Positions 1 through 8,921 of a stretch of DNA of 37,073 nucleotides are shown here, in pieces. The stretch covers positions 1-37,073 of the forward strand of contig JAAYAY010000130.1 of the NCBI GenBank assembly GCA_012719125.1, in the 5' to 3' direction. The stretch is from Planctomycetaceae bacterium (GTDB lineage: Bacteria; Planctomycetota; Planctomycetia; Pirellulales; Thermoguttaceae). Every line of letters begins with the position of its first letter. The first letter of the stretch is position 1. The notes beneath the pieces are model-generated. The model saw only the letters and a program-made list of their open reading frames with translations, made no database searches and was not told the DNA's origin. The position numbers were made by a program, and so were the translations under genes.

Positions 1-99
1 CTACGCAGCAAACTCTGGGACGACATGATCAACGCCATGGAAACAGGCTCGCGGAACCGCCGCGTCGGCAAGAAGCTCAAGGAGATTATTCAAATGTAG
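1..99 (+). CDS. C-terminal end of an unidentified protein (partial, 5' end outside window)
   Basis: The frame is open from base 1 to a TAG at 97-99 and encodes 32 residues ending GKKLKEIIQM. The peptide is basic, probably helical and ends naturally, and its codon use (GCC, AAG, CTC, GGC) matches the real genes nearby. It would be the 3' end of a plus-strand gene convergent with the Gfo/Idh gene at 198-1343. There is too little sequence to name a family. I infer that it is real from the codon pattern and the plausible 98-base convergent gap, not from homology. Confidence 0.5.
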   Translation, partial: LRSKLWDDMINAMETGSRNRRVGKKLKEIIQM

Positions 100-197
100 C
101 AGTGCTAGCATTTTCACTATGAGTAACTTACTTCCGAGAAGTTGTTGCGTCTGAGTCAGGTTTTGGCGATTCGGCCTTGGTCTGAGGTGGAACTTCG

Positions 198-1343
198 TTA
201 GAGCTTCACCCACTTCTCCTGCCGGTGGCTCTCCAGAATGGCCTCACAGAGTATCACCTCGCGGTGGCCTTCGGCAAACGTGGGGAACAGAGGCTTGGCC
301 GAGAAGTCCCCGGCGGCAATGGACTGGTAGAACGAGCGGAAGCACTGCTTGAAGGCGTCGGGGAACCCCTCGTTGTGACCGCCAGGATAGTTGGTGAAGC
401 CGCGCGGCAGATCGGCCAGCAGGGACGGATCGCGCGCGAAGCACTCGTTCGGCTTGTTGCGATAGCCGATCCACAGCTCGTTCGGTGTCTCGCTGCTGAA
501 CGCCACCGAGCACTTGGAACCGGCGATTTCGTAGCGAAGCGTGTTCTTCCGGCCCGCATTGATCTGGGAGACGTTGAGACTGCCCCGGGCGCCGTTCTTG
601 AAGCGGAACAGGATGCAGCCGTAGTCGTCGGTGGTGATGTTGATCGGCTCGGTCGCCACCGGGGCGGCCTGCTTACCGGTGAATGTCTCCACCTCGCCGG
701 TGGGACGCTTGCGGACCTTGTGGACCGTGTTCAGATCCGCAAAGACCGAATCGACTTCCAGGCCCGTGATCGACAGAACGAGGTCCATCCAGTGGGTGCC
801 GATGTCGGACACGGCACGAAGCTCGCCCCCCTGTTCGGCCAAAACTCGCCAGTTGTAGTCGGTGTCGTAGAGCAACCAATCCTGGATGTAGCAGCCGTTG
901 ATCGCATAAACCTCACCGAGGTCGCCCTGGGCGGCCATCGCCCGAGCCTGGAGGTTCATGGGGTAGTAGCGGATGTTGTAACAGACCGCCGCCGCCACGC
1001 CGGCCGACTTGGCCAACTCGACCAGTTCGCCCGTCTCTTCCGAGTTCATGGCCAGCGGCTTCTCGCACATCACGTGCTTGCCGGCCTGCAGGGCCTTCTT
1101 GGAGAACGGGTAGTGCAGCACGTTGGGCACGGCCAGGTGGACGGCGTCGACCGACTTGTCAGCCAGCACTTCGTCGATGCTCTTGTAGGCCTTCGGCAAC
1201 CCGAGCTTCTCCCTGGCCGATTGCGATTCGTTGTCGTCGCAACCGAGAATGCCGGTCACCGTCACTCCAAGCCGGCGAAGTGCCTCGACGTGTACCGGTC
1301 CGATGAATCCCGCTCCGACGACCGCTGCCTTCAGTTGGTTCAT
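198..1343 (-). CDS. Gfo/Idh/MocA family NAD(P)-dependent oxidoreductase
   Basis: A 381-residue cytoplasmic dehydrogenase of the glucose-fructose oxidoreductase / inositol dehydrogenase / MocA family, which oxidises or reduces a hydroxyl of a sugar or cyclitol with a bound nicotinamide cofactor. The N-terminal Rossmann fold shows VVGAGFIG at residues 8-15. The family signature EKP lies at 94-96, where its lysine is the usual catalytic residue. SDIGTHWMD at 179-187 supplies the Asp and His of the active site in the C-terminal domain. Length is typical. The ATG at 1341-1343 has GGAG eight bases upstream. No transporter or isomerase gene is adjacent, so the substrate cannot be deduced, although members of this family often work with sugar isomerases like the one at 11613-12464. 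There is no signal peptide, unlike the many exported planctomycete members. The family call is firm; the substrate is unknown. Confidence 0.93.
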   Translation of the reverse strand: MNQLKAAVVGAGFIGPVHVEALRRLGVTVTGILGCDDNESQSAREKLGLPKAYKSIDEVLADKSVDAVHLAVPNVLHYPFSKKALQAGKHVMCEKPLAMNSEETGELVELAKSAGVAAAVCYNIRYYPMNLQARAMAAQGDLGEVYAINGCYIQDWLLYDTDYNWRVLAEQGGELRAVSDIGTHWMDLVLSITGLEVDSVFADLNTVHKVRKRPTGEVETFTGKQAAPVATEPINITTDDYGCILFRFKNGARGSLNVSQINAGRKNTLRYEIAGSKCSVAFSSETPNELWIGYRNKPNECFARDPSLLADLPRGFTNYPGGHNEGFPDAFKQCFRSFYQSIAAGDFSAKPLFPTFAEGHREVILCEAILESHRQEKWVKL

Positions 1344-1449
1344 TGAGGTTTCTCCAGAATATGAGGTCGTTTTCTATCTCCGTCCATGCAATCTAGCCGG
1401 GGGCCGGAGGGGGGTCAAGAAGCCGAGGATAGACCGGTCTCGGAACAGT

Positions 1450-1779
1450 TCAGTACAACTGCCGAACCTGCTCCATTCGCCCGACAAACCACTGGGCAAA
1501 CACGACCACCAGCAGAACGACAAGTGCGGTCTGCACGATCACCAGCAAGAACAGGACGGTTTTCCAGAAGCGAGAGAACCGCGGGCTGCGAAACAGCACC
1601 GGAAGAGCCAGGGGCCCGGCGGCCAGAAACAGCAGGACAAGCACCTGCCAACGACTGGCGGCAATCCGCTCGTTGGGCGTAAGTTCGCTATCCGCCTCAG
1701 AGGGCACCGCCTCGGCAACGACAACCTCGGCGTCCGACGGTTGGTCCGTAGGTGTCTTGCTGGCCATAGGATCCTTCAT
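1450..1779 (-). CDS. Small membrane protein with two predicted transmembrane helices
   Basis: A 109-residue hypothetical protein. The first ~40 residues are hydrophilic, acidic and rich in Pro, Ser and Ala. They are followed by two hydrophobic stretches at about 44-64 and 71-98, with a basic connector (FRSPRFSRFWK) between them and a short tail. This gives a hairpin in the membrane with the connector probably cytoplasmic. ATG codons at residue 1 and residue 5 are both possible: the second has AAGGA four bases upstream, the first has no clear ribosome site. The gene is a separate unit 106 bases upstream of the Gfo/Idh gene start on the same strand. I do not recognise a family. The clean topology and codon bias argue that it is real. 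Confidence 0.65.
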   Translation of the reverse strand: MKDPMASKTPTDQPSDAEVVVAEAVPSEADSELTPNERIAASRWQVLVLLFLAAGPLALPVLFRSPRFSRFWKTVLFLLVIVQTALVVLLVVVFAQWFVGRMEQVRQLY

Positions 1780-1900
1780 CCGGCTGCGGATACCATGCCC
1801 CCTATCAGATCTCGTCCAGGAGGTTGTCAGTATAGCCCCTCAGGAGAACCGGACAAGCCTGACATAGACTACGCAACCTCCTCAGCTTCTTCATTCTCCG

Positions 1901-1929
1901 TTGACCTTCAGGCGTGGTCGTGGTAGAAA
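1901..1929 (+). promoter_or_regulatory. Candidate sigma70-type promoter for the WcaJ-like gene
   Basis: TTGACC (1901-1906), a 17-base spacer and TAGAAA (1924-1929) match the -35 and -10 consensus at 5/6 and 4/6 positions. They lie about 70 bases before the ATG at 2001. This is a pattern match only. Confidence 0.4.
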
Positions 1930-2000
1930 GCCGGGCTGCAACGGAAAAGGAGGTGCCAGCCTTGTGCGGCCCTTCGGGCTGACGGCATTCATGGACGAGG

Positions 2001-3395
2001 ATGGCCGTGTATCGGCGTCATGGAAACAAGCTCGGCTTCGTGTTTCTCGCGGGTGATCTGGCGGTTACCACGGTCGCTTGGTTCCTCGCCTATTGGACTC
2101 GTTTTCGGCTCTTCCCGTCGCCTGACGGAATCCCCGATTTCCATCTGGTCGTCCACGCCCTTCCGCTCGTACTCGTCTTGGCGACCGTCTCCTACCGGCT
2201 GGCCGGGCTCTACGAAATCCACCGACTCCGGCAGATGCCGAGGGAGTTGGGTGTCGTCTTCAAGGCGGGAGGACTGCTGTTTGTGCTGGTCATCACCACG
2301 GCCTTCTATCGGCGCGACCTCTATGAATCACGTGCGGCACTAGCCTTGTTCTTCGCTCTGAACGCTCTGGGAATCACCCTGGCGCGACGCATTCTGTGGC
2401 AGGTGCTCCGCTACTTCCGAGGCCGGGGACTGAACTATGGCCGGGCGTTGATCGTGGGCGGCGGAAGAACGGGCGAATTGGTTGCAAGGACGATCGCCGA
2501 CAACAGTTGGACGGGGCTGGAAGCCATCGGGTTTGTCGACAAACCGGGCCGGCGGGAGTCGAAGTCGCTGCCGCGACTGGGAACGATCGACGAGATCGCC
2601 GGCATTGCTGCCGAACGCAAAATCGACCACGTATTCGTGGCCTTGCCCCTGTCGCGCTACGGCGAGTTGCCCCAGATCTTCCAGGCACTCTCCGACGTCC
2701 GCGTGGAGGTGCAGCTTGTGCCCGACGTTCCCGGCTTCACGGGAATCAAGCCGCGGTTGCTCGAGATCGACGGCGTCCCCTTCGTCAACTTGCGTCAGGA
2801 TCCCCATCGCGGCTGGCCCTGTCTCGCCAAACGGGCAATGGACATTCTGCTCGGCACGGCCGCGCTGATCTTGCTCTCTCCGCTGATGCTGATGCTGGCC
2901 CTGGCCGTGAAACTCACCAGTCCGGGCCCCGTCTTCTACCGGCAGTGGCGAACGGGTCTGGCGGGCCGCCAATTCGGCATGTTCAAATTCCGCAGCATGC
3001 GCGTCGATGCCGAATCGCAGACCGGTCCGGTCTGGGCTCAACGCGGCGACGACCGCTGCACGCCTCTGGGCCGATTCATGCGCCGCTGGAGTCTCGACGA
3101 ACTCCCCCAACTCTTCAACGTCCTGGCCGGGAACATGAGCCTGGTCGGACCGCGTCCGGAACGGGCCGTGTTCGTCGAGAAATTCCGCCGTCAGATTCCC
3201 GGTTACGCCCAGCGCCACCAGGTCAAGGCCGGCATCACCGGCTGGGCTCAGGTCCACGGCTGGCGAGGCAACACTTCACTCCGCCATCGTGTCCAATGCG
3301 ACCTCTACTACATCAGCCACTGGTCCATCTGGCTCGACCTGCAGATTCTGCTGATGACTTTCCGTTACGGTTGGCGGCATAGGAACGCGTATTGA
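2001..3395 (+). CDS. Undecaprenyl-phosphate sugar phosphotransferase (WcaJ-like) for exopolysaccharide synthesis
   Basis: A 464-residue polytopic membrane enzyme that transfers a sugar-1-phosphate from a nucleotide sugar to a polyprenyl phosphate, the first step of building an exopolysaccharide repeat unit. Four hydrophobic helices occupy about 12-125. A CoA-binding/Rossmann-like soluble domain follows, with VGGGRTGEL at 152-160. One further membrane segment lies at about 282-305. The C-terminal catalytic domain shows FKFRSMR at 328-334, then SLDELPQL and MSLVGPRPE, the hallmarks of bacterial sugar transferases (PF02397). Length matches WcaJ/EpsL-type proteins (about 460-470). ATG at 2001 is chosen because its reading starts just before the first helix; an ATG at 1991 is in another frame. 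No glycosyltransferases, flippase or polymerase lie nearby, so this initiating enzyme stands alone. The exact sugar (glucose, galactose or other) is not determinable. Confidence 0.9.
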   Translation: MAVYRRHGNKLGFVFLAGDLAVTTVAWFLAYWTRFRLFPSPDGIPDFHLVVHALPLVLVLATVSYRLAGLYEIHRLRQMPRELGVVFKAGGLLFVLVITTAFYRRDLYESRAALALFFALNALGITLARRILWQVLRYFRGRGLNYGRALIVGGGRTGELVARTIADNSWTGLEAIGFVDKPGRRESKSLPRLGTIDEIAGIAAERKIDHVFVALPLSRYGELPQIFQALSDVRVEVQLVPDVPGFTGIKPRLLEIDGVPFVNLRQDPHRGWPCLAKRAMDILLGTAALILLSPLMLMLALAVKLTSPGPVFYRQWRTGLAGRQFGMFKFRSMRVDAESQTGPVWAQRGDDRCTPLGRFMRRWSLDELPQLFNVLAGNMSLVGPRPERAVFVEKFRRQIPGYAQRHQVKAGITGWAQVHGWRGNTSLRHRVQCDLYYISHWSIWLDLQILLMTFRYGWRHRNAY

Positions 3396-4097
3396 GGCGG
3401 GCTGGGGTCCGGTGTTTCCACCGGGGGGACAGGGTGATCGACAGCCTTCGAAGTATCGATGTGGCTGGAGCCTTCAAACTCAGTCTTGTTAGCATCCCAA
3501 GATTCCGCGGCTGATCGCTCAGTTTGCCGCTAGGAAAAGTCGTAATGCTCAGAGGTGATTTGGATCCGTGCTCCAGCATCTACGGGTCACCTTTGTGGAG
3601 CGTTCGCGTTGAGACGCACGCTCGCGACAGCAAAAGACAGAAACCGCTTCTCTCCGCTCCTGCAAGAGTTGACTTCTGCGTCAAGGATACGTAACCCCTT
3701 GTAAGGCAATGATTTGTAGCAAACCGCCTTCGCTTGAACGATTTCGGACCCCCATTCTTCTCTTGACTTCCGGATTCTTACAGCCGATAAATTAACTAGA
3801 CGAACCTTGATTGTTGCCCATCGATGGATCCAACGGCGAAAATGCCGAAGGTGACCATCGATTATGAAAGCCCCAGGGGACTTGCAGAAATGCAAGTCCC
3901 CTGTACTTTTCTTGGTAGTTGCCACCGCGCACCCTTTACGCAAGAGGGCCATGTAACACCAGACAGCACTCTTTCGCTCTACGCGAGTTTCATTCGATGA
4001 ACAGCGAAATCGACTGGACGAGAATTCCCGTTGACAAATGGTGAATCAGTCGTCTGTTGACAGTGGAAAGACCGACGCCTCATGCTCCGCCGCCCTT
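3396..4097. other. 702-base non-coding gap between convergent genes
   Basis: The gap lies between the stop codons of the WcaJ-like gene and the large FAD oxidoreductase. Its composition is visibly more AT-rich than the flanking genes. The only ordered structure I see is the 13-bp hairpin at 3874-3903. A 121-codon frame exists on the minus strand (3587-3952) but has no coding-like codon bias or recognisable motif. The gap could be a decayed gene or insertion remnant; nothing in it proves that. Confidence 0.6.
3874..3903 (+). terminator. Perfect 13-bp hairpin with GAAA loop, possible terminator or repeat
   Basis: CAGGGGACTTGCA (3874-3886) and its exact reverse complement (3891-3903) are separated by a GAAA tetraloop. 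TACTTTTC follows on the plus strand. The stem and short T run resemble an intrinsic terminator, but the structure sits 480 bases beyond the WcaJ-like stop, which is far for a terminator. It may instead be a copy of a genome-wide palindromic repeat. Confidence 0.5.
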
Positions 4098-6920
4098 TCA
4101 CTCTTCCTGATACGCCCGTATCTCAAACACCCGCGCGGCCCGATCTCCGTTCGTCGCGGCGATGAAGAGCGTCAGCTTCTTCGCCCGCACCGGATCGAAC
4201 CGGTGAATCCGGCGACGCTGGAAATTCTCGGTCACCGTGGCCAGAGAGATGCGGTGGCCGTCGGCAAGGCAGGAGAGTTCGTAGTCGCGAACGCACTGCG
4301 GCACCAGGGGCACGGTGCAATGCGAGGCGTTCATGTCGGTGTCGAAGGTCAGGTAGACCGTGTTGATCGTGGTCGGTTCGGGGAATTCCAATTCGATCCA
4401 TTGAGGCAGCGGCTGCGTCGGGTCCGACATCCACTGGTTCGGCGTTCGCTCGACGATCCGGCTCACGCCGTTGACGACGTTCTCGGGACCGCACTGGACC
4501 TCATAGCTCAGCGGCGGATCGGTGCACATCCCGTAGTACTGCCCCTTGACCACGGTCCAGGGCTTGCCCTTTGCCCCGCCGTAGGCTCGGCAGGCCTGGT
4601 AGGGGCCGGAGGTCATCAGACGCCATGAGACGCCTTCCGTCTTGGGCAGCCAGACCCAGACCATGGGCGTGTCGATCTTCGCGCTGACCGGGAATTCGAC
4701 GAACGACTGGCGTCCCGCGGGAACAACCGCCGTGGCTGTCGTGAGGTCGGCTTCCGACGAGAAGTCGCCCGCTTCGGTCGCCCCGCGCAGGTGCGCGGTG
4801 ATCTCCACCGGCTCATTGCGGGCGTTGTGGAGCACCAGACTCACGGTCTTCAACTCGCGGTGGATGCCCCGCGGAAACATCACGGCACGCGGCATGTTGA
4901 GGGGGTGGATTTCGTCGCCGTGCACGTTCTCGCGACCGAAGATCTCGTATTTCGCGTAGCTGGATGCCGTCACTTTGGCGGTGCGGGCCACGTCGTTCGG
5001 ATCTTCGTTGGGCAGGTTGGGGATGTACTGGTCCTGCTTGAGCAGCGTCTGCTGCAATTCGGTGATGCGATCCCGACCGAGCACACGAGGCGTCACATCG
5101 TACTTCAAACACATGGCGGCAGCGGTTCCGGTGGCCTGGCCGAGCGTGGCCAGGGTGCTCTGCACGCGCACCGACCCCAGGGCCACGTGGGTCACGCTCA
5201 CGTGGCGTCCGGCGAACTGTAGATTGTCGATATTGACCGAGTAGAGACAGCGGTAAGGGATGCTGTAGATCGGCACCCGAGGATTGTAGTCGAAGGGCCC
5301 TTCAGCGCCGGAGTAGATGCCGCGGGGATGGTGGATGTCGAGGTTCCAGCCGCCGTAGGAAATGCGATCGGGAAACATGACGGCCCCGAGCACGTCACTC
5401 TGGGTGAGCAGGTAGTCGCCCACGAGCCGGCGAGTTTCGCGTTTGGCGTCGCCGTGGGGTACGTAGACCAGATCGAACGTCCGAGCGACGGCCCGGCCTT
5501 CCCAGTGGTTCTTCAGGTAGTCCCAGTAGCCGAACGTGATGCGGATCAATTCATCCCGGGCAAACTCCGGGTCGTCGAGGTCGTCGACGGTGCCCTCGTG
5601 TTCCAGCCACCATTCGCCGCCGGTAACGCGTCGAATCGTGCGCCCAAAGTCTTTCGTAGGCAACTTGGCGGCCCACGGCGGCGGCGTGTAGTCGACGACC
5701 CTGCCCACGTCCTCTCCGCGGAACGAGATGGCCATGTTGCCCATCAGGCAGCCGCTCATGGTAATGCGATCGGGTTCCGCCGGAGCCAGATCTTCGTTGA
5801 ATTCCTCGCTCGACTCGCGGCCCATGCGGTACTTGGCCCCCGCGTAGTAGCCAACCCAGCCGTCGCCCGTGCAATCGATGAAGTGGCGACCCCGATAGAC
5901 AAAAACCTCGCCCGTCAGCGTGTCGAGAGCACGCACGGCGGAGATTGTCTTCTTGTCGGCCATGTCGACACCGAAGACATGCCGATTGACCAGCACGGTA
6001 AGGTTCTTCTCCTGTTCGGCAAGAATACGGTACGACTCGCTCACCCGCGGCTGGGAGTACCTGGCCTGGATGCGGCCGGCCTCCTCAACGATGCCGCTCT
6101 CCCTGGCGTTGGTCTGGTGCGTTCCGGCGCCGTTCACCCCGACGCCCAGTTCGACACTCGCGTTGCCGCCGAGCACGGGGCGGTTCTGCACCAGGGCGGT
6201 CTTGGCTCCGTTCCGGGCAGCGGCAAGGGCTGCCGAACAGCCGGCCGTGCCCGCACCGACGACGATCACGTCAAAGCCTCCTCCGTCCTGGGGCTCCAGC
6301 GACAGGCCGGTCAGCCGGCTGCGTTCCTTCTGGATCGCCTCCAGACTTTCCGGCGGCACGTAATCGAGATCCGTCGTCAGGATCAACGCGTCGCATCGTG
6401 CGAAGTAGCCGGTCTGGTCCTGAAGGACGAGGCGTGTCTCTCCCGCCGACAGGCTGAATTCCCCGCCGGAGCACCACGTCCACCGATTGTGCGACTCAGC
6501 GCCGAAAACCTTCTCGGCCGGCTTACCGGCGACGAGCACCTTGAACTGGCCCGGGGAGTGAGGCGGATGCCAGTTCTTCGCCCGGACCCAGAGGCGGTAC
6601 TTGCCGGCCTTGGGGACCTTGATCGTCGTCTGGGCGTCGGCAACAGCCGTTCCCGTGCCGCCGGCCAGAAGGTATGGCGAACCCATGTTGTAGACAAACT
6701 GGGTTTCAAACCGCCAACCGCCGTATTCGGCGAAATCCTCCGCGTCGATCCAGAGGAGGCCGTCGACCAGCATCCGGGTTTCACGTTGCGGCTTGCGGAA
6801 TCCTTCCATCTCCGGTCCGAACGGTTTGAGTTGGGAAGTGTCAACCTCGGCCGCCAGGCTGACGATCGCCCAGGCCGCAAAAGCTCCACAGAATGCCAGT
6901 GATTTCGTCAAACGCTGCAT
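4098..6920 (-). CDS. Exported FAD-dependent oxidoreductase with discoidin-like C-terminal domain
   Basis: A 940-residue protein. An N-terminal Sec signal (MQRLTKSLAFCG, hydrophobic core, cleavage near SLAAE) is followed by a beta-rich carbohydrate-binding-like region at about 50-190. The dinucleotide-binding motif VVGAGTAGC is at 220-228, with PVLGGNAS at about 248-255, typical of the FAD_oxidored group (PF12831). The flavoprotein part runs to about 640. A beta-sandwich tail ends the protein, with IELEFPEPTTINTVYLTFD resembling a discoidin/F5-8C domain that could bind glycans. Members of this group are common in planctomycetes and their substrates are mostly unknown. I choose the ATG at 6918-6920, ten codons inside the longest frame, because GGAG stands close upstream and the signal peptide begins there. 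It is transcribed alone, divergent from groES. The FAD fold is firm, the reaction unknown. A second family member lies at 24202-26295. Confidence 0.88.
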   Translation of the reverse strand: MQRLTKSLAFCGAFAAWAIVSLAAEVDTSQLKPFGPEMEGFRKPQRETRMLVDGLLWIDAEDFAEYGGWRFETQFVYNMGSPYLLAGGTGTAVADAQTTIKVPKAGKYRLWVRAKNWHPPHSPGQFKVLVAGKPAEKVFGAESHNRWTWCSGGEFSLSAGETRLVLQDQTGYFARCDALILTTDLDYVPPESLEAIQKERSRLTGLSLEPQDGGGFDVIVVGAGTAGCSAALAAARNGAKTALVQNRPVLGGNASVELGVGVNGAGTHQTNARESGIVEEAGRIQARYSQPRVSESYRILAEQEKNLTVLVNRHVFGVDMADKKTISAVRALDTLTGEVFVYRGRHFIDCTGDGWVGYYAGAKYRMGRESSEEFNEDLAPAEPDRITMSGCLMGNMAISFRGEDVGRVVDYTPPPWAAKLPTKDFGRTIRRVTGGEWWLEHEGTVDDLDDPEFARDELIRITFGYWDYLKNHWEGRAVARTFDLVYVPHGDAKRETRRLVGDYLLTQSDVLGAVMFPDRISYGGWNLDIHHPRGIYSGAEGPFDYNPRVPIYSIPYRCLYSVNIDNLQFAGRHVSVTHVALGSVRVQSTLATLGQATGTAAAMCLKYDVTPRVLGRDRITELQQTLLKQDQYIPNLPNEDPNDVARTAKVTASSYAKYEIFGRENVHGDEIHPLNMPRAVMFPRGIHRELKTVSLVLHNARNEPVEITAHLRGATEAGDFSSEADLTTATAVVPAGRQSFVEFPVSAKIDTPMVWVWLPKTEGVSWRLMTSGPYQACRAYGGAKGKPWTVVKGQYYGMCTDPPLSYEVQCGPENVVNGVSRIVERTPNQWMSDPTQPLPQWIELEFPEPTTINTVYLTFDTDMNASHCTVPLVPQCVRDYELSCLADGHRISLATVTENFQRRRIHRFDPVRAKKLTLFIAATNGDRAARVFEIRAYQEE

Positions 6921-7160
6921 GAAATGTCTCCAAAGTAATTGGCGCCGCACGTGGCTCCTGAAGGTCGATAGGGACTCCCGTTGTCAAAAACCATCTGACG
7001 CAGACGACTGTGCAGAGTCTATCACATACGCCAGCCCCAGACGTTGTTGACCACATTCGACATAGGATATCATGCGCACTCGCTCCCACGCAAAGCCGTA
7101 ACGTCGCAGAAAGCTGGAGGCTGGCTGGTCACGGAGGGACCGTCAACGCGGATTATTCAC

Positions 7161-7240
7161 GGGTGGCACGCTCAGAGCGTAGCGATGGGCGTGGATCGTC
7201 AGGTCACCACGTCCATCGCTACGCTCTGAGCGTGCCACCC
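7161..7240. repeat. Long near-perfect palindrome, 34-bp arms
   Basis: The left arm 7161-7194 begins GGGTGGCACGCTCAGAGCG. The right arm 7207-7240 is its reverse complement with one mismatch (G at 7189 against the partner of A). The loop is 12 bases. It could form a long hairpin or cruciform. The form is that of a REP/BIME-like or miniature mobile repeat; there are no other copies in this window. Confidence 0.85.
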
Positions 7241-7771
7241 AATATTCAGTGCCGCTAGAGGTGCTAGAGGGGAGAGATCAAGAAAAAAGAGCGGCCAGCC
7301 TGCCACGGTCGGCTTGCGCACCGCCGGGGGCGGGACCCGGGAGAGTAGAAAGACCCTAAACGCCGGACTCGGCACAACCCCCCTAACGAAGCTTGGGTAG
7401 CAGCCGTTCCGACGCCGGGACCACTCTTACGTGCGCCTGGATCACGACCGGTTCCAGCCAAAGACTGCCCGAATACAAGGCTGCTGAACTCAAAGTTGCC
7501 GTTTGCCGGAGCCTGCGGGTAGCTCAACGGCCTCGGACCAGTCGGTGGTCATGCAGGCTGGCCGCGTTGAAGATTCATCGATGCGCATCTGGGGCAGCAA
7601 AACCGCCGCGCTGCCCAATTCTGGGGGGAACGTTCGTCCCCTGATGCCTGAGTCTACCGGTTTCCGCCAGCTCTTCAAGCTCTTTTTTTCTGAGAAATCG
7701 GAAATTCTTTGTTTCTGGGGACATGGGAGGAATGCAGGCAGATTTTTTCCGTCCGCCTGCCTCAAACCGCC

Positions 7772-7800
7772 TTGCCATACTCCTCCCCTCGTGGGACAAT
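7772..7800 (+). promoter_or_regulatory. Candidate sigma70-type promoter for groES
   Basis: TTGCCA (7772-7777), a 17-base spacer and GACAAT (7795-7800) lie 50 bases before the groES ATG. No CIRCE inverted repeat (the HrcA operator usual at groE operons) is visible in this leader, so heat control by HrcA is not supported here. Confidence 0.4.
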
Positions 7801-7850
7801 CCGCGCTTTGCCCCAAAGCTTGTGTGGCATCTTCCGGAGTGCCCCAAACC

Positions 7851-8138
7851 ATGAAATTGGTGCCCTTAGGCGAGAACGTTATTGTCAAACGTCTCGACAA
7901 TGAACCGACCACGCCGGGCGGGATCGTTCTTCCCGATTCCGCTCAGAAGAAGCCCCAACAGGGCCGTGTTCTTTCCGTCGGGGACGGCCGCCTCCTGCCG
8001 AGCGGCGTCCGGGCCAATCACCAGGTCTCCGAGGGAGATCGAGTCCTCTTCTCGCAGTATTCCGGCACCGACGTGAAGATCGACGGCGAAGAACTGCTGA
8101 TCATCACCGAAAGCGAGATTCTGGCGGTGGTGAACTAG
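7851..8138 (+). CDS. groES: Co-chaperonin GroES (Cpn10)
   Basis: A 95-residue cytoplasmic co-chaperonin that forms the heptameric lid of the GroEL folding chamber. It starts MKLVPLGENVIVKRLD and carries the mobile-loop region TTPGGIVLPDSAQKKPQQG at about 20-38 and the typical ending with a beta strand (ELLIITESEILAVVN). The length is exactly that of bacterial GroES. The ATG at 7851 is chosen by homology and a GGAG about a dozen bases upstream; a longer frame reaching back to 7503 is not credible. No groEL follows: the next gene, at 8151-8846, is on the opposite strand. Planctomycetes often carry several dispersed groES/groEL copies, so this is probably one of several paralogues. Confidence 0.96.
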   Translation: MKLVPLGENVIVKRLDNEPTTPGGIVLPDSAQKKPQQGRVLSVGDGRLLPSGVRANHQVSEGDRVLFSQYSGTDVKIDGEELLIITESEILAVVN

Positions 8139-8150
8139 GGTCCGGCGAGA

Positions 8151-8846
8151 CTATCGCAGGTAGTCTGCCTCGATGTGATAGACAACTCCGCCGTATTTCT
8201 TTTTGGGATCGTCAAGCTTCACCGAGAAGACCCCGCCGACCCCGATCAGGCGCGTTGTGTAGGCCGCCTCACGATCCCCGGCCAGTTCGACAAAGACCTG
8301 GTCGGTGATCTTGGGATTGGGGAGGCAATACGGACAAACACCGTTGTCTCTCGACATCACGAACGACCTCAGGCCCGTCTGTTGGCGGGATGAGTACATG
8401 TAACCACGAACGAAGACCCGCTGGCCTTCCAATTCCAAAGCGGTATCGGGAAAGGGCTTGTTCGGATCGTTCGATTCCAGGAGGTTGTAGTCAACCAGCA
8501 GATATCCCGGCGGCGTCATGTGGTAGTAGCGGTAGACCGACAGGCCGTAGAGCCCCACGCCCAGCAGCAACGACAGCCCAATGCCGGCGCACGACAGATA
8601 GACGCCAACTCTCGCTCCCTCGGCTCGGGCAAAGTTCACCAGGGCCGCCGCACCGAGCAGGATTCCGGTAAGCGGCAGAAACAGAAACCCCCAGTGGAAG
8701 AAAGACAGGGCGGACAGGCACCCCACGACCACGCTGCCGACCGAGAGGGGATTGATTGCCTGGTAGAGCACGGGCGCATCTTGCCCGTAATCCTTCTCGT
8801 AATCGTGATAGGTGCCCCTGAGTTGTTCTCGGAATTCCGAGCCCAT
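8151..8846 (-). CDS. Membrane-anchored DUF3299-like protein of the putative metal-transport module
   Basis: A 231-residue protein with two or three hydrophobic segments (about 33-72 and 79-102) and an extracytoplasmic C-terminal domain. That domain reads ELEGQRVFVRGYM (138-150), then a loop with FVMSRDNGVCPYCLPN (162-177) containing C171 and C174, then VFVEL. This is the pattern I associate with DUF3299, a family found next to a LolCDE-like ABC transporter in Zur-regulated zinc clusters of Pseudomonas and Vibrio. The CxxC pair could bind a metal. GGAG stands eight bases before the ATG. It is the last gene of a three-gene minus-strand set, 75 bases after the permease. The assignment to DUF3299 is from pattern memory and the role in metal handling is inferred. 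Confidence 0.65.
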   Translation of the reverse strand: MGSEFREQLRGTYHDYEKDYGQDAPVLYQAINPLSVGSVVVGCLSALSFFHWGFLFLPLTGILLGAAALVNFARAEGARVGVYLSCAGIGLSLLLGVGLYGLSVYRYYHMTPPGYLLVDYNLLESNDPNKPFPDTALELEGQRVFVRGYMYSSRQQTGLRSFVMSRDNGVCPYCLPNPKITDQVFVELAGDREAAYTTRLIGVGGVFSVKLDDPKKKYGGVVYHIEADYLR

Positions 8847-8921
8847 ATTTCGTCTCCAAGCGTTCGCCTCCCGCCTGCCGGCGGGGATAACTGACAGCCT
8901 AACGAGGCAAGCGGACGTCTT

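Larger units (their letters stand above)
6921..7850. other. 930-base non-coding gap between divergent genes
   Basis: The gap separates the FAD oxidoreductase start from groES. It contains the 34-bp-arm palindrome at 7161-7240 and the groES promoter candidate at 7772-7800. In between (about 7260-7770) I see only frames without recognisable protein character; the plus-strand frame that runs into groES has no start signal before 7851. A T-rich stretch at about 7679-7690 and a small inverted pair, GCAGGC with GCCTGC, at about 7735-7761 are the only other structures. No tRNA or riboswitch fold was recognised. Confidence 0.55.

Noticed and set aside
225-1346. 373-codon plus-strand frame
   Set aside because: It is the exact antisense of the Gfo/Idh gene, has no family motif and no start signal.
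3587-3952. 121-codon minus-strand frame in the gap after the WcaJ-like gene
   Set aside because: It covers the perfect hairpin, lacks a ribosome site and has no codon bias like the window's real genes.
7513-7570. tRNA-like stretch GCGGGTAGCTCAACGG
   Set aside because: The D-arm resemblance is not followed by an anticodon arm, T-arm or acceptor pairing.
7503-7850. Upstream extension of the groES frame
   Set aside because: GroES proteins start at the MKLVPLG position, the extension has no conserved content, and the promoter candidate lies inside it.
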